Source of the DNA: Polynucleobacter sp. JS-JIR-II-50
GTDB taxonomy: Bacteria; Pseudomonadota; Gammaproteobacteria; Burkholderiales; Burkholderiaceae
Direction of reading: 5' to 3'
NCBI RefSeq assembly: GCF_018687895.1
Contig: NZ_CP061307.1
Coordinates: forward strand, 1,135,855-1,199,854
Length of the DNA: 64,000 bases
Shown: positions 1 to 10,991 of the stretch, in pieces
How the letters are laid out: the number at the start of each line of letters is the position of its first letter
How positions within the stretch are numbered: the first letter of the stretch is position 1
Translations under genes and position numbers: made by a program
Notes under the pieces: generated by a model
The model's input: only the letters and a program-made list of their open reading frames with translations
Database searches by the model: none
What the model was told of the DNA's origin: nothing

Positions 1-58
1 ATAAACCTGCAAAGCCATAAAAGAACATGGCAAATAAAGTAGAAGGATCGAATGTCAT
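1..58 (-). CDS. nuoJ: NADH-quinone oxidoreductase subunit J, N-terminal fragment (cut by window edge)
   Basis: Only the first 19 codons are present, read leftward from an ATG at 58. They begin MTFDPSTLFAMFFYGFAG, a hydrophobic start as expected for the first membrane helix of NuoJ, a proton-channel subunit in the membrane arm of complex I. The gene starts 20 bases after the nuoI stop, in the position nuoJ occupies in nuo operons. The call rests mainly on this position, because the fragment is too short to identify by itself. The gene is cut by the window edge, so there is no sign that it is truly truncated. Confidence 0.75.
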   Translation of the reverse strand, partial: MTFDPSTLFAMFFYGFAGL

Positions 59-78
59 ATTAGTTAAGCTCGATTCGA

Positions 79-570
79 TTAACGGTAAGGTGCATCGGCT
101 GCACGGTTAGCGGCGATATCTTTTTCATACTTATCACCAACAGCTAAAAGCATGTCTTTAGTGAAATACAAATCGCCGCGCTTATCGCCGAAATATTCAA
201 AAATATTTGTTTCAACAATGGCGTCTACTGGGCAAGCCTCTTCACAGAAACCACAAAAAATACATTTAGTCAGGTCAATGTCGTAACGGCTGGTACGACG
301 AGTGCCATCATCACGCTCAGCAGTTTCAATGGTGATGGCATAAGCCGGACAAACTGCTTCACATAACTTGCAGCCAATACAGCGCTCTTCACCATTTTCA
401 TAGCGACGAAGTGCGTGCAAACCACGGAAGCGACTGGATAACGGCGTCTTCTCTTCTGGGTATTGAACGGTAATTTTTGGCTTGAAGAGATAGCGACCAG
501 TAATAGACATACCGACCAAGATGTCTCTTAGCATCAAGCTATCGAGGAATTGGGAAATTTTCTTAAACAT
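79..570 (-). CDS. nuoI: NADH-quinone oxidoreductase subunit I (two 4Fe-4S clusters)
   Basis: NuoI is the ferredoxin-like subunit of complex I. It carries clusters N6a and N6b, which pass electrons from the peripheral arm towards NuoB and quinone at the membrane. The 163-residue protein has two complete CxxCxxCxxxCP motifs: C64, C67, C70 and C74 ([12 protein letters not shown]), then C103, C106, C109 and C113 ([12 protein letters not shown]). The N-terminal stretch around residues 10-28 is amphipathic and suits peripheral membrane attachment. Length is normal for proteobacterial NuoI. The gene lies 11 bases after nuoH and 20 before nuoJ, so it belongs to one long nuo transcript. Confidence 0.97.
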   Translation of the reverse strand: MFKKISQFLDSLMLRDILVGMSITGRYLFKPKITVQYPEEKTPLSSRFRGLHALRRYENGEERCIGCKLCEAVCPAYAITIETAERDDGTRRTSRYDIDLTKCIFCGFCEEACPVDAIVETNIFEYFGDKRGDLYFTKDMLLAVGDKYEKDIAANRAADAPYR

Positions 571-581
571 GATTTATCAAC

Positions 582-1655
582 TTATTTCCAAATATTCCAT
601 GGAGAGACAACCCACGCGCCGATAACAACCACCCAAAATACTGAGATGGGAATAAATATTTTCCAACCCAAACGCATAATTTGGTCATAACGATAGCGCG
701 GTAATGTAGCGCGTAACCAAATAACGCAGGATAAGAGGAAGAATGTTTTACCAAATAACCAGAAGAACCCTGGAATATCTCGCAAGATTGGCAAGTCAAC
801 AATCGGCAACCAACCGCCTAAGAACATGATGGATGCAACAGCTGCAATCAAAATCATGTTGGCATATTCAGCCAAGAAGAACATGGCAAAAGACATGCCT
901 GAATACTCAACCATGTGTCCAGCTACGATCTCAGATTCACCCTCAACCACGTCAAATGGATGGCGGTTTGTTTCAGCAACGCCAGAGATAAAGTAAATCA
1001 AGAACATTGGTAATAAAGGTAACCAATTCCACGAGAGGAAATTAAGGCCCATGCTGGCAAAGTAACCCTGCTCTTGTGAAGTAACAATGGCACTTAAATT
1101 TAATGAACCCGAGGTAAGCAAGACGGTTACCAATGCAAAACCCATTGCAATCTCATAGGAGATCATTTGGGCTGATGCGCGCATTGCACCGAGGAATGGA
1201 TATTTAGAGTTAGAAGACCAACCAGCCAAGATGACCCCATAAACACCAATAGAGGAAATAGCCATGATGTACAGCAAGCCTGCGTTTACATCAGCTAAAA
1301 CCATCTTTGCTTGAAATGGAATCACCGCCCAAGCAGCAAATGCAGGCATGATCACCATGATTGGTGCAATAAAGTACAAAACCTTACTAGCTTGAGCAGG
1401 TGCAATGATCTCCTTCATCAAGAGCTTTAATGCGTCAGCAATTGGCTGCAATAAACCCAGTGGACCTACGCGATTTGGGCCAAGACGAATATGCATCCAG
1501 CCAATCAACTTTCTTTCCCAAAGGGTTAGATAGGCAACGCAACCAAACATCGGCAATACGATGATCACAATACGAATCAATGCCCAAACCAAGGGCCACA
1601 ATGAGCCAAAAATAGCCTCGCCTTGAGTAGTTATGAGGTTCAAGAAATTATCCAT
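582..1655 (-). CDS. nuoH: NADH-quinone oxidoreductase subunit H
   Basis: NuoH is the membrane subunit that forms much of the quinone-binding chamber and joins the peripheral arm of complex I to its proton-pumping arm. The 357-residue protein is almost wholly hydrophobic, with about eight membrane segments. It has the family signature [19 protein letters not shown] near residue 60 and the acidic loop [20 protein letters not shown] near residues 235-255, which is thought to couple quinone reduction to proton transfer. Start and length agree with the family. It follows nuoG by 8 bases and precedes nuoI by 11. Confidence 0.97.
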   Translation of the reverse strand: MDNFLNLITTQGEAIFGSLWPLVWALIRIVIIVLPMFGCVAYLTLWERKLIGWMHIRLGPNRVGPLGLLQPIADALKLLMKEIIAPAQASKVLYFIAPIMVIMPAFAAWAVIPFQAKMVLADVNAGLLYIMAISSIGVYGVILAGWSSNSKYPFLGAMRASAQMISYEIAMGFALVTVLLTSGSLNLSAIVTSQEQGYFASMGLNFLSWNWLPLLPMFLIYFISGVAETNRHPFDVVEGESEIVAGHMVEYSGMSFAMFFLAEYANMILIAAVASIMFLGGWLPIVDLPILRDIPGFFWLFGKTFFLLSCVIWLRATLPRYRYDQIMRLGWKIFIPISVFWVVVIGAWVVSPWNIWK

Positions 1656-1663
1656 CTCGTCCC

Positions 1664-3985
1664 TTATGCCTTACTAATAGTTACTGGACCAAACATCGAC
1701 CCCAATTTGGCACTAGCCATGGTGCCAGCAGAAATTCTGACAGCTCCAGGCGCTAAATTAACTTCTAATGTTGCCGGCATATCAACTGAATGAGAGTCTT
1801 GGGTAACGCGCACTGCATCACCCTCTTTGAGACCCAATTCAGCGAAAGTAATTTTATTTAAGCCTACCTGATTGCCACGCTTAGCATCACGCGTTAACTG
1901 CAAAGCAGAAGAACGACGCACGATTTGGTCGCCAGCATAAATATTGACATCAGCCAAACGCTCGAAACCATTGAAAGGTGCTAAATTTCCATTAGCAATT
2001 GAAGAGCTTGTAGTTTTGTTATTTAGGCGATTGCAATAACCATCATCCAATGCTTCTCCAAGAACTTCCTCGGGAGCGTTAAACAAGAAACCATCTAAAC
2101 CTAAGAGCCCACCTAATACGCGCAATACTTTCCATGCTGAACGTGAATCACCTAAAGGTTTTACTGAAGGCTGTACTGTTTGAACTCTTCCCTCTAAATT
2201 CACAAAGGTTGAGACTGTCTCTGAGAACACTGAAGTAGGCAGAATGACATCAGCTACCTCCATCAAGTCAGCACTTTTATAGGCGCTCAAAGCAATAACG
2301 GTATTAGCCTTTGCCAAAGCTGCACGAGCAGCTGCTGGGTTTGGCAAATCTGAATCTGGCTCGATATTCATCAAGATCACTGCGCGACGTTCGCCAGATA
2401 AGACTGACTCAACACCTACGCCGTTAGCATTCACTAAAGATGCGCCAACTGCATTGCCACCAACTGGCAAGAAGCCTAAAGTAGCACTAGTCTGATCAGC
2501 AATAAATTGCGCCATAACGTGCAAGTCTGAAGCATGGTGATGCGCAATAGCAGCAGAGCCAAGCAATACAGCTTTTGACTCGCCGGAAAGCAAGCTATCG
2601 GCAATCTTCTGCGCCGCAGGAGAAATAGTTAAATTAAATGTGCCTACTGGCGCTGTTACTGACTTTGCTTTTGCAACAGCAAGTGCAACCTCACTCAATG
2701 CATTCAACCATGCACTTGGAGCTGCAGAAATACCGCTACTTGAAATCAACCAGTCATCACCACCCGCATCAATACGTAATACTTGCAAGGCGCGTTTGCT
2801 GGCAGTACGAATACGAGCAGCCAATACAGGCTGGTCTTTGCGTAAGAAACTACCAATAACTAATACACGATCCAATTCATTGATCTTGGCGATTGACATA
2901 CCCAACCATGGTGCTGATGCTGCAGCTTTTACATCAGTTTGGCGCAATCGAGTTTCCATTTGATTGGAGCCAAGGCCACGTACCAACTTTTGCAAGAGGT
3001 GCAATTCCTCAGTGGAGGATATTGGGTGAGCTAAAGCGCCAATGGACTCGGGACCACTTTCTGCTGAGATTGTTTTCAGAGAATGGGCAACATAATCCAA
3101 AGCTGACTGCCAATCTGTATCTAACCACTCACCACCCTGCTTCACCATCGGTGTGGTTACACGGTCAGCACTATTTAAACCTTCATAAGAGAAGCGATCA
3201 CGATCGCTAATCCAGCATTCATTAATGGCTTCATTTTCTAGAGCAACTACACGCATGACTTTATTAGCTTTAGTCTGAACTGTAGTGTTGGCACCTAAGC
3301 TATCGTGCGGACTAACTGAACGTTTACGTCCAAGTTCCCATGTACGAGCTGCATAACGGAATGGCTTGCTGGTTAGAGCGCCAACTGGACACAAATCAAT
3401 CATGTTTCCAGACAACTCTGAATCTACCGTCTGACCAACGAAGGTGGTGATCTCAGAATGCTCACCACGGTTGACCATACCCAGCTCCATAACACCGGCA
3501 ACTTCTTGGCCGAAGCGTACGCAACGAGTGCAATGGATGCAACGCGTCATCTCTTGCATGGAGATCAATGGGCCAACATTCTTATGGAAGACAACACGCT
3601 TCTCTTCGTCATAGCGTGAATTAGATTTTCCGTAACCAACAGCTAAATCCTGTAATTGGCACTCACCGCCTTGATCACAGATTGGGCAATCTAATGGATG
3701 GTTAATGAGCAAGAATTCCATGACAGAACGCTGGGCTTCTACGGCTTTGGCAGAATGCGTAAACACCTTCATGCCTTGAGTTACTGGTGTAGCACAAGCG
3801 GGAAGAGGTTTAGGAGCCTTTTCTACTTCAACCAAACACATGCGGCAGTTAGCGGCAATCGATAACTTTTTGTGATAGCAGAAGTGAGGAACGTAGGTGC
3901 CGAGCTTGTTCGCGGCGTGCATCACCATCGAACCTTGCGGAACTTCTACAGTCTTACCATCTAATTCGATTTCTACCATGCTCAC
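1664..3985 (-). CDS. nuoG: NADH-quinone oxidoreductase subunit G
   Basis: NuoG is the large iron-sulfur subunit of the NADH-oxidising arm of complex I. The first 70 residues form a 2Fe-2S ferredoxin domain with ligands C36, C47, C50 and C64. The His/Cys cluster follows with H96, C100, C103 and C109, then a 4Fe-4S site with C149, C152, C155 and C199. The remainder, from about residue 220, is a molybdopterin-oxidoreductase-like domain without visible catalytic function, as usual for NuoG. I see no extra CxxCxxxC motif for the N7 cluster in residues 220-270, so this cluster is probably absent. The protein has 773 residues, in the usual betaproteobacterial range. Confidence 0.97.
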   Translation of the reverse strand: MSMVEIELDGKTVEVPQGSMVMHAANKLGTYVPHFCYHKKLSIAANCRMCLVEVEKAPKPLPACATPVTQGMKVFTHSAKAVEAQRSVMEFLLINHPLDCPICDQGGECQLQDLAVGYGKSNSRYDEEKRVVFHKNVGPLISMQEMTRCIHCTRCVRFGQEVAGVMELGMVNRGEHSEITTFVGQTVDSELSGNMIDLCPVGALTSKPFRYAARTWELGRKRSVSPHDSLGANTTVQTKANKVMRVVALENEAINECWISDRDRFSYEGLNSADRVTTPMVKQGGEWLDTDWQSALDYVAHSLKTISAESGPESIGALAHPISSTEELHLLQKLVRGLGSNQMETRLRQTDVKAAASAPWLGMSIAKINELDRVLVIGSFLRKDQPVLAARIRTASKRALQVLRIDAGGDDWLISSSGISAAPSAWLNALSEVALAVAKAKSVTAPVGTFNLTISPAAQKIADSLLSGESKAVLLGSAAIAHHHASDLHVMAQFIADQTSATLGFLPVGGNAVGASLVNANGVGVESVLSGERRAVILMNIEPDSDLPNPAAARAALAKANTVIALSAYKSADLMEVADVILPTSVFSETVSTFVNLEGRVQTVQPSVKPLGDSRSAWKVLRVLGGLLGLDGFLFNAPEEVLGEALDDGYCNRLNNKTTSSSIANGNLAPFNGFERLADVNIYAGDQIVRRSSALQLTRDAKRGNQVGLNKITFAELGLKEGDAVRVTQDSHSVDMPATLEVNLAPGAVRISAGTMASAKLGSMFGPVTISKA

Positions 3986-4011
3986 TTTTAGATATCCCGT
4001 GCTCTAAATCT

Positions 4012-5310
4012 TTATAAAGGTTGTGCAGAATCTAAGCAGCGCTTATGTTCTACGTGATACGCAAATTCATCCATGTAATGTTTCAACATGCCACGTACCG
4101 GCATTGCTGCTGCATCACCTAAAGCGCAAATCGTACGACCTTGAATATTGGCAGCTACGTCATTTAGCAAATCCAAGTCCTCTGGACGCCCTTCACCATG
4201 TTCAATGCGATGAACAATGCGCCATAACCAACCAGTACCTTCACGACATGGGGTGCATTGACCACAAGATTCTTCATGGTAGAAGTAAGACAAACGCTCT
4301 AAAGCGCGGACCATACAGCGGGTCTCGTTCATCACGATCACTGCACCAGAACCCAACATAGATCCTGCTTTTGCAATACTGTCGTAATCCATCGTCAGAT
4401 CCATCATTTGCGAGCCAGGAACAACTGGCGCAGAAGATCCCCCAGGAATCACAGCCTTCAAAGCTTTGCCATCACGCATACCGCCAGCAAGCTTTAAGAG
4501 CTCTGCAAATGGAGTTCCCAACGGAATTTCATAGTTGCCTGGATGAACTACGTCGCCTGATACCGAGAATATTTTGGTTCCGCCATTATTGGGTTTTCCA
4601 AGCTCTAAATAGGCTGGACCGCCAATGGCCAAAATGAATGGCACAGCGGCAAATGTTTCTGTATTGTTAATCGTGGTTGGTTTGCCATACAAACCAAAGC
4701 TTGCAGGGAATGGTGGCTTAAAGCGTGGCTGTCCTTTTTTACCTTCTAGAGATTCAAGCAAGGCCGTTTCTTCACCACAAATATAAGCACCCCATCCTGG
4801 GGATGCGTGCAATTGGAAGGAGAAATCACTTCCTAAAATTTTATCGCCCAAGTAGCCGGCTGCTCGCGCTTCTTCCAAAGCCTCTTCGAAGCGTGAATAC
4901 ACATCCCAGATTTCACCGTGGATGTAGTTGTAACCAACTGTAATACCCATTGTGTAGGCGCCAATGATCATGCCTTCGATCAAAGCGTGTGGGTTATAGC
5001 GCATGATGTCACGGTCTTTAAAAGTACCGGGTTCACCTTCATCGCTATTACAAACTAAATATTTTTGTCCCGGGAATTGACGAGGCATAAAGCTCCACTT
5101 CAAACCTGTTGGGAAGCCTGCACCTCCGCGACCACGTAATGAAGAAGCTTTTAATTCAGCAATGATGGCATCGGGAGATACTTTGTCGTTAATTAAACGA
5201 CGTAGTTGTTGATAACCACCACGACTTTCGTAATCCTTTAAACGCCAGTTATCTCCATTTAATCCAGCGAGGATTAAAGGTTTGATATGGCGATCGTGCA
5301 AGCTGGTCAT
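4012..5310 (-). CDS. nuoF: NADH-quinone oxidoreductase subunit F (NADH- and FMN-binding)
   Basis: NuoF binds NADH and FMN and is the entry point for electrons into complex I. The 432-residue protein has the glycine-rich NADH motif [13 protein letters not shown] at residues 60-72, the FMN-binding segment around [13 protein letters not shown] at residues 178-190, and ligands for 4Fe-4S cluster N3 at C349, C352, C355 and C395 (SCGQCTPC and TICALGD). All expected ligands are present. Its ATG overlaps the nuoE stop by four bases, so the two peripheral subunits are probably translationally coupled. Confidence 0.98.
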   Translation of the reverse strand: MTSLHDRHIKPLILAGLNGDNWRLKDYESRGGYQQLRRLINDKVSPDAIIAELKASSLRGRGGAGFPTGLKWSFMPRQFPGQKYLVCNSDEGEPGTFKDRDIMRYNPHALIEGMIIGAYTMGITVGYNYIHGEIWDVYSRFEEALEEARAAGYLGDKILGSDFSFQLHASPGWGAYICGEETALLESLEGKKGQPRFKPPFPASFGLYGKPTTINNTETFAAVPFILAIGGPAYLELGKPNNGGTKIFSVSGDVVHPGNYEIPLGTPFAELLKLAGGMRDGKALKAVIPGGSSAPVVPGSQMMDLTMDYDSIAKAGSMLGSGAVIVMNETRCMVRALERLSYFYHEESCGQCTPCREGTGWLWRIVHRIEHGEGRPEDLDLLNDVAANIQGRTICALGDAAAMPVRGMLKHYMDEFAYHVEHKRCLDSAQPL

Positions 5311-5813
5311 GCTGCTTTCCCTTCTGCACGTAACTCACTCAATAAAGCATCAATCTTTTCTTTGCTCATAAAACTACACATCCGCTTGTCATTCACTAAC
5401 ATCACTGGTGAATCACCACAGGCGCCCATACACTCTCCCTCTTTCAAGGTAAAAGTTCCACATGGGGTAGTTTCGTTGTAGCCAATACCTAAAGTCTCTT
5501 TGAGATATGTTGCTGCGGTTTCACCATGAGTTAATTGGCATGGCAAATTAGTGCAGATCACCAATTTGTATTTACCAATTTTCTTAGTGTTGTACATGTT
5601 GTAGAAAGTAGCCACTTCATCTACAGCAATGCTTGGCATTTCTAAAATCTGGGCAACCGTTTCAATCACTTCAGGAGAAACCCAACCCACCTCAGTTTGA
5701 GCAGCAATCAAACAAGCCATCACAGCAGATTGCTTGTGCTCAGCAGGATACTTAGCGATATTGCGATGAATATCAGCCAGTGTTTTATCAGATAGTTGCA
5801 GAGTCGTAGTCAT
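5307..5813 (-). CDS. nuoE: NADH-quinone oxidoreductase subunit E (2Fe-2S)
   Basis: NuoE is the 24-kDa thioredoxin-like subunit. It carries the off-pathway 2Fe-2S cluster N1a and pairs with NuoF in the NADH dehydrogenase module. In the 168-residue product the four cluster cysteines are C87 and C92 (ICTNLPCQL) and C128 and C132 ([12 protein letters not shown]). The N-terminal helical domain contains the common EVGWVSPE segment at residues 41-48. The gene starts 23 bases after nuoD and overlaps nuoF by four bases. Confidence 0.97.
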   Translation of the reverse strand: MTTTLQLSDKTLADIHRNIAKYPAEHKQSAVMACLIAAQTEVGWVSPEVIETVAQILEMPSIAVDEVATFYNMYNTKKIGKYKLVICTNLPCQLTHGETAATYLKETLGIGYNETTPCGTFTLKEGECMGACGDSPVMLVNDKRMCSFMSKEKIDALLSELRAEGKAA

Positions 5814-5836
5814 TAAATATTCCTTGGCACGCCTTA

Positions 5837-7090
5837 TTAGCGGTCAATCTCCCCGAACACAATATCTTGGGTACCAATAATGGTTACTGCATCAGCCAAC
5901 ATGTGGCCACGTGACATCTCGTCCATTGCCGACAAGTGCACAAATCCTGGCGCACGAATCTTCATGCGATATGGTTTATTCGCGCCATCAGAAATCAGGT
6001 AAATACCAAATTCACCCTTAGGATGCTCAACGGCTGAGTAAGCCTCGCCGTCTGGAACGTGAATGCCTTCAGTAAATAATTTGAAATGGTGAATCAACTC
6101 TTCCATATTGGTTTTCATATCCACGCGCTTTGGTGGGGAAACCTTATGGTTGTCGCTCATCACAGGACCTGGATTAGCCTTTAACCAAGCTACGCACTGT
6201 TTGATGATGCGATTAGATTGACGCATTTCTTCCATGCGAACCAAATAACGATCATAAGAATCGCCATTCACGCCAACTGGAATATCAAAATCTAAACGGT
6301 CATAGACTTCATATGGTTGTTTCTTACGCAAATCCCACTCGATACCTGAACCACGTAGCATCGGACCAGTGAAGCCGAGCTGCAATGCACGCTCTGGAGT
6401 CACGATACCGATGTTCACTAAACGTTGCTTCCAAATACGGTTATCAGTTAAGAGGTTGCAATACTCATCCACATTGGCATCAAATCCATTTGTAAATTGT
6501 TCAATGAAGTCCAATAATGTGCCACTACGGTTTTCATTCAAACGCTTAATGGTGGATGTACTGCGAATCTTGTTCTTAGTGTACTGAGCCATTTGATCAG
6601 GCAAGTCACGATAAACGCCACCTGGACGATAGTAAGCAGCATGCATACGTGCACCAGATACCGCCTCATACATATCAAAGATATCTTCGCGGTCACGGAA
6701 AGCGTACAAGAAGACAGCCATCGCACCAACGTCCAGACCATGACAACCAATCCAAAGCAAGTGATTTAGCAAACGAGTGAGCTCGTCATACATTACGCGG
6801 ATATATTGAGCCCGCAATGGAACATCAACTTGCAGTAATTTTTCAATGGCCATGACATAGGCATGCTCATTGGACATCATGGACACGTAATCCAAACGAT
6901 CCATGTAGGGAACGTTTTGAATCCAAGTACGTGTTTCAGCTAATTTTTCTGTCGCGCGATGCAATAAACCGATATGCGGGTCAGCGCGTTGGATCACTTC
7001 ACCATCAAGCTCAAGCACTAGACGTAATACGCCATGTGCTGCAGGATGCTGAGGACCGAAATTGAGGGTGTAGTTCTTAATTTGTGCCAT
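5837..7090 (-). CDS. nuoD: NADH-quinone oxidoreductase subunit D
   Basis: NuoD is the 49-kDa subunit, related to the large subunit of NiFe hydrogenases, and lines the quinone pocket together with NuoB. The 417-residue protein starts [20 protein letters not shown]; the GPQHPAAHG segment includes the conserved histidine beside the quinone site. The C-terminus ends in the conserved [14 protein letters not shown]. The hydrogenase metal-ligand cysteines are absent, as in all NuoD proteins. It is a separate gene from nuoC, unlike the fused nuoCD of enterobacteria, and follows nuoC by only three bases. Confidence 0.98.
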   Translation of the reverse strand: MAQIKNYTLNFGPQHPAAHGVLRLVLELDGEVIQRADPHIGLLHRATEKLAETRTWIQNVPYMDRLDYVSMMSNEHAYVMAIEKLLQVDVPLRAQYIRVMYDELTRLLNHLLWIGCHGLDVGAMAVFLYAFRDREDIFDMYEAVSGARMHAAYYRPGGVYRDLPDQMAQYTKNKIRSTSTIKRLNENRSGTLLDFIEQFTNGFDANVDEYCNLLTDNRIWKQRLVNIGIVTPERALQLGFTGPMLRGSGIEWDLRKKQPYEVYDRLDFDIPVGVNGDSYDRYLVRMEEMRQSNRIIKQCVAWLKANPGPVMSDNHKVSPPKRVDMKTNMEELIHHFKLFTEGIHVPDGEAYSAVEHPKGEFGIYLISDGANKPYRMKIRAPGFVHLSAMDEMSRGHMLADAVTIIGTQDIVFGEIDR

Positions 7091-7093
7091 GAC

Positions 7094-7693
7094 TTAAACC
7101 GGACCTCCGTACTGCTCTTCACGAACAATGCGTGGAGTAATTTCTCGTGCCTCAATCGTGACCGGTTGATAGACAACACGTTTTAACTCTGGGTCGTAAC
7201 GCATTTCAACATTACCGCTGATCGGGAAATCTTTTCTAAATGGGTGACCAATAAAGCCATAGTCAGTCAGAATGCGACGCAAGTCCTCGTGACCGTCAAA
7301 CAGGATGCCGTAGAGATCGAAAGCTTCGCGCTCAAACCAATTGGCCGCAGCCCAAACTGGCGTCAGTGAGGCAACAACTGGATAGGAGTCATCAGGAGCG
7401 AATACTCGAACACGCAAACGCCAGTTATGAGCCAAAGACAGGAGGTGTGTTACAGCAGCAAAACGCTGACCACCCCATGCACCATCACGGAAATCTTGAT
7501 AGTCCACACCACACAGATCAATCAATTGCTCAAAAGCAAGCGAAGGATCATCACGTAACAACATTGCAGATTCAAAATATGTATCTGCATTAACAACTAA
7601 AGTGACTTCACCTAGCGCAATCTCAATGGATTTAGCGCGCTTACCTAAAACTTTTTCCAAGTTAGCCGCTAGTTGAATTAAACGATCTGACAT
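7094..7693 (-). CDS. nuoC: NADH-quinone oxidoreductase subunit C
   Basis: NuoC is the 30-kDa peripheral subunit that helps anchor NuoD in complex I. It has 199 residues and no metal ligands. The 30-kDa signature is clear at residues 119-135 ([17 protein letters not shown]), followed by [21 protein letters not shown]. The C-terminal tail after residue 165 is probably extended along neighbouring subunits. The gene is squeezed between nuoB (three bases upstream) and nuoD (three bases downstream), so the start is well constrained. Confidence 0.97.
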   Translation of the reverse strand: MSDRLIQLAANLEKVLGKRAKSIEIALGEVTLVVNADTYFESAMLLRDDPSLAFEQLIDLCGVDYQDFRDGAWGGQRFAAVTHLLSLAHNWRLRVRVFAPDDSYPVVASLTPVWAAANWFEREAFDLYGILFDGHEDLRRILTDYGFIGHPFRKDFPISGNVEMRYDPELKRVVYQPVTIEAREITPRIVREEQYGGPV

Positions 7694-7696
7694 GAC

Positions 7697-8179
7697 TTAA
7701 GCCTTCCGAGCAATCGTGCTCGTACGAGCAATCTTAGATTGCAGCTGAATAATTCCGTAGATCAACGCCTCTGCAGTTGGAGGACAACCAGGAACATAAA
7801 TATCAACTGGAACAATGCGGTCACAACCGCGTACTACTGAATATGAATTATGGTAGTAGCCACCACCATTGGCACAAGAACCCATGGAAATTACCCAACG
7901 CGGTTCTGGCATTTGGTCGTAAACCTTGCGCAAGGCGGGGGCCATCTTGTTACATAAAGTACCCGCAACAATCATCAAATCTGATTGACGTGGAGATGGA
8001 CGGAATACGACGCCAAATCGATCAAGGTCATAACGGGAAGCACCCGCATGCATCATCTCCACCGCACAACAAGCTAGCCCAAAGGTCATGGGCCATAAGG
8101 AGCCATTACGTGTCCAGTTAATTAACTGGTCCGCAGTGGTGGTTACAAAACCTTCTTTAAGTACGCCTTCTAATGCCAT
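7697..8179 (-). CDS. nuoB: NADH-quinone oxidoreductase subunit B (cluster N2)
   Basis: NuoB carries the terminal 4Fe-4S cluster N2, which reduces quinone. I place the start at the ATG at 8179, giving 160 residues beginning [15 protein letters not shown]. The open frame continues upstream to 8278, but that stretch overlaps nuoA in another frame and does not resemble NuoB. With this start the ligands are the adjacent pair C37-C38 (LACCAVEMM), C102 (MGSCANGG) and C132 (PGCPP). The gene follows nuoA by five bases. The N-terminus matches the usual beta-proteobacterial NuoB. Confidence 0.97.
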
Positions 8180-8184
8180 ATCTA

Positions 8185-8544
8185 TCACTCCCAGTCGAGA
8201 GCGCCCTTTTTCCAGATATATACAAATCCTACAATGAATTCCAATAGGAAAATCACCATAGAGGCGTAGCCAAGCCATCCAATATCACGTAGCGCTACAC
8301 CCCATGGGAATAGGAACGCAGTTTCTAAGTCAAACAGAATGAAGAGAATGGCGATTAAGTAGTAACGCACGTCAAACTTCATGCGCGCATCTTCAAAGGC
8401 TTCAAAACCGCACTCATAGGGAGAGAGTTTTTCAGCGTCAGGCTTTGAGGGAGCCAAGATTTTTCCGAGGAACATGGGGACCAATCCGACCCCAATACCT
8501 ACGAGGATAAAAAGCAGAACAGGAAAGTAATTAGCGAGATTCAA
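8185..8544 (-). CDS. nuoA: NADH-quinone oxidoreductase subunit A
   Basis: NuoA is a small membrane subunit with three helices at the junction of the complex I arms. The 119-residue product begins [20 protein letters not shown] and has membrane segments near residues 6-28, 62-84 and 88-110. The loop [20 protein letters not shown] includes the family-typical Cys near residue 45. The start codon is TTG, with a weak AGGG about seven bases upstream; no in-frame ATG would keep the first helix. It is the first nuo gene. About 110 bases separate it from the upstream tRNA-Leu, and this gap probably holds the operon promoter or a processing site. Confidence 0.95.
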
Positions 8545-8653
8545 AATAGCCCTGATTCGTTTGTCTGGTAATTCTTAAAAACAACAAATTATTACTTATT
8601 CCACTACATAAGACATTGATTTAGAGCAAAAATCGCTTATCAATATCCCTTAT

Positions 8654-8738
8654 TGGTGCCGACGGCGAGACTCGAACTCGCACAGCCTAAGCCACTACCC
8701 CCTCAAGATAGCGTGTCTACCAATTTCACCACGTCGGC
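8654..8738 (-). tRNA. tRNA-Leu (anticodon GAG)
   Basis: Read on the minus strand, this is an 85-nt class II tRNA with acceptor GCCGACG pairing with CGTCGGC, discriminator A and encoded CCA. The anticodon stem is CTATC/GGTAG around loop TTGAGGG, giving anticodon GAG for leucine CUC/CUU codons. There is a short variable arm, and the T loop is TTCGAGT. It lies between secG and nuoA on the same strand and may be processed from a shared transcript. Confidence 0.96.
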
Positions 8739-8824
8739 ATCTTGCAAAACTCATCAATTCTACTGCATTGCACAAGTGCACTACCCCAAAATTTGGGCTA
8801 GTAAATCTGTAAAAGCCTACTGTA

Positions 8825-9169
8825 TTACTTAGGAACCGCTGGTTTACTTGGGTCCTGTATTGGCGCTACTGGGGCTGATGGCGTTGCGGCCGGGGCTACA
8901 GTCCCCGAGAGGACTCCAGGACTTACTTCCTTCTTATTTCCAATCCAAGTAATCCCTAAGGTGCAAAGAAAGAAAACTGCCGCAAAAACAGCGGTTGCGT
9001 GAGACAGGAAATTAGCAGATCCGCTAGCGCCAAAAAGGCTGCCAGAAGAGCCCGAGCCGAAGGCTGCGCCCATATCAGCACCTTTACCTTGCTGCAATAG
9101 CACTAATAAAATGACAGCCAAAGCTGAAATTACCTGCAATACGATCAATAAAGTCTTAAACCATTCCAC
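8825..9169 (-). CDS. secG: Preprotein translocase subunit SecG
   Basis: SecG is the small auxiliary subunit of the SecYEG channel in the inner membrane, where it helps SecA-driven protein export. The 114-residue product has two membrane segments, about residues 5-25 and 54-76. Between them is the SecG loop VLLQQGKGADMGAAFGSG, one of the most conserved parts of the family. The C-terminal 30 residues are rich in Pro and Ala and of low complexity, as in other beta-proteobacterial SecG proteins. It lies 22 bases after tpiA, a classic tpiA-secG pair. Confidence 0.96.
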   Translation of the reverse strand: MEWFKTLLIVLQVISALAVILLVLLQQGKGADMGAAFGSGSSGSLFGASGSANFLSHATAVFAAVFFLCTLGITWIGNKKEVSPGVLSGTVAPAATPSAPVAPIQDPSKPAVPK

Positions 9170-9191
9170 AGCTTATCTCCAAATAAAAAAT

Positions 9192-9950
9192 CTATGCCTG
9201 ACAAATGGCTAGAAAGTCTTGGGGACTCAACGATGCTCCCCCAACCAATCCACCATCAATATCTGGCATGGCAAATAATTCAACAGCATTATCAGGCTTG
9301 ACACTGCCGCCGTACAAAATCCCAACGTGAGACGCAACATCCTCATTAAATTCAGCCAATTGCAAGCGAATAGCGCGATGCATATCTTGTGCAACTTGGG
9401 CGCTGGCAACCTTACCTGTGCCAATCGCCCATACGGGCTCATAAGCGATTAAGCAGTCAGCGAGGCGGTCTTGTAAAACACCCACCTGCCTTGCAACCTG
9501 AGCACACACAATCTCTTCCGCCCTGCCTGAATTTCTTTCATCAGCAGTCTCACCAACACAAATTACCGGAGTCATGCCATTGTCTAATACCTCAAGAGCT
9601 TTTGCAGCTACGGCCTCATCGACCTCTTGGTGCATTTGACGACGCTCAGAGTGACCAACAATGACATAAGTACAGCCAAGCTCTTTGAGCATGCATGCAG
9701 CAACTTCACCGGTATAAGCGCCAGAACTATGGGCAGAAACATCCTGTGCGCCCAGATTTAAAAAGGCTGATGAATGCTCTTTAATTAAGTGAGCACATTG
9801 GGATAAGTAGGGGAATGGCGGACAGACCGCATATTTACGTCCCGATGGCATTCCACTCTCCATGCCACGGGCAACAGCTTTGACCCAGTCTTGATTAGTT
9901 GCAAGACTGCCATTCATTTTCCAGTTGCCGATAACGATGAGTGGTCGCAT
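9192..9950 (-). CDS. tpiA: Triose-phosphate isomerase
   Basis: This glycolytic enzyme interconverts dihydroxyacetone phosphate and glyceraldehyde 3-phosphate in the cytoplasm. The 252-residue TIM barrel has all catalytic residues: K11 in GNWKMNG, the electrophile H100 in YVIVGHSERR, and the base E171 in AYEPVWAIGTGK, followed directly by the flexible lid. The phosphate-binding GGSVKPDN and GLVGGASL segments are at the C-terminal end. The gene lies between a quinone oxidoreductase (18 bases upstream) and secG. Confidence 0.98.
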   Translation of the reverse strand: MRPLIVIGNWKMNGSLATNQDWVKAVARGMESGMPSGRKYAVCPPFPYLSQCAHLIKEHSSAFLNLGAQDVSAHSSGAYTGEVAACMLKELGCTYVIVGHSERRQMHQEVDEAVAAKALEVLDNGMTPVICVGETADERNSGRAEEIVCAQVARQVGVLQDRLADCLIAYEPVWAIGTGKVASAQVAQDMHRAIRLQLAEFNEDVASHVGILYGGSVKPDNAVELFAMPDIDGGLVGGASLSPQDFLAICQA

Positions 9951-9968
9951 AGGGGGTAATGAATATAT

Positions 9969-10967
9969 CTATACGGTTAAAACAATTTTGCCAACGTGCT
10001 CAGATGACTCCATCAATGCATGAGCATCTGCCGCTTGATCTAGCGTAAACGTTTTATAGATGACAGGCTTCAGCTTCCCTGCATTAAGTAAAGGCCAAAC
10101 ATTATCAAAAAGCTGTTTAGTAATTTGCTTCTTGAATGAAACTGGGCGTGGACGTAATGTTGAGCCAGTAATCGTTAGGCGACGACGCAAAATTTGATTA
10201 GTACTTACCTCTGCCTTTGATCCGCCCTGGATGGCAATAATCACGATGCGTCCATCATCAGCTAAGCAATCAATTTCTTTTTGAACATAAGCGCCAGTCA
10301 CCATATCAAGGATGACGTTCACACCTTTGTCATCAGTGGCCTTTTTCACTTCTTCTACAAAGTCTTGCGTCTTGTAGTTGATGGCGAGATCAGCACCCAA
10401 TGCCACGCATGCAGCACACTTCTCGTCAGTACCAGCCGTAACAAATACTTTATGGCCTAAGGCTTTAGCGATCAAAATTGCGGTCACACCGATACCACTG
10501 GACCCACCTTGAACCAATAATGTTTCACCTTCGGCTAATTGACCCCGCATGAAGACATTGCTCCATACGGTGTAAAACGTTTCAGGTAAGGCTGCGGCTT
10601 CTTGGTCGGTAAATCCCTTTGGATAAGGTAAGCACTGCGCGACAGGTGCAGTGCATAAATCAGCATAACCACCGCCTTGAACGAGAGCACAAACTTTATC
10701 GCCTACCTTTAAGCCAAATACATTATCAGCGTGAGCTAAATCACCGCCGACGATTTCACCAGCAACTTCAAGACCAGGAATATCAGATGCGCCAGCTGGA
10801 ACAGGGTAATGGCCCTTTCGTTGTAAAACGTCAGGTCGATTAATTCCAGCTGCAAGAACTTTGATCAGAATTTCGCCAGTCCCAGCAGCGGGAGCTACTG
10901 GATCAGGGCGAGTAGTTGGCACCAGCATTTCTGGGGCACCAAATTCTTTGATTTCAATTACGCGCAT
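9969..10967 (-). CDS. NAD(P)H-quinone oxidoreductase, PIG3/Qor family (MDR superfamily)
   Basis: This is a zinc-independent medium-chain dehydrogenase/reductase of 332 residues that probably reduces quinones with NADPH in the cytoplasm. An N-terminal GroES-like domain covers about residues 25-130 (MRVIEIKEFGAPEML at the start, NRPDVLQRKGHYPVPAGASD near residue 45). The nucleotide-binding Rossmann domain has VQGGSSGIGVTAI near residues 151-163. The catalytic and structural zinc cysteines of alcohol dehydrogenases are absent. The family resembles human PIG3 (TP53I3). The gene lies between pnp (24 bases upstream) and tpiA, a conserved order in Burkholderiales as I recall. The true substrate cannot be read from sequence. 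Confidence 0.9.
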   Translation of the reverse strand: MRVIEIKEFGAPEMLVPTTRPDPVAPAAGTGEILIKVLAAGINRPDVLQRKGHYPVPAGASDIPGLEVAGEIVGGDLAHADNVFGLKVGDKVCALVQGGGYADLCTAPVAQCLPYPKGFTDQEAAALPETFYTVWSNVFMRGQLAEGETLLVQGGSSGIGVTAILIAKALGHKVFVTAGTDEKCAACVALGADLAINYKTQDFVEEVKKATDDKGVNVILDMVTGAYVQKEIDCLADDGRIVIIAIQGGSKAEVSTNQILRRRLTITGSTLRPRPVSFKKQITKQLFDNVWPLLNAGKLKPVIYKTFTLDQAADAHALMESSEHVGKIVLTV

Positions 10968-10991
10968 AGAGATTCCCGCTCGCCAATGAAC

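Noticed and set aside
8180..8278. N-terminal extension of nuoB
   Set aside because: It overlaps nuoA and has no likeness to NuoB; the ATG at 8179 gives the normal N-terminus.
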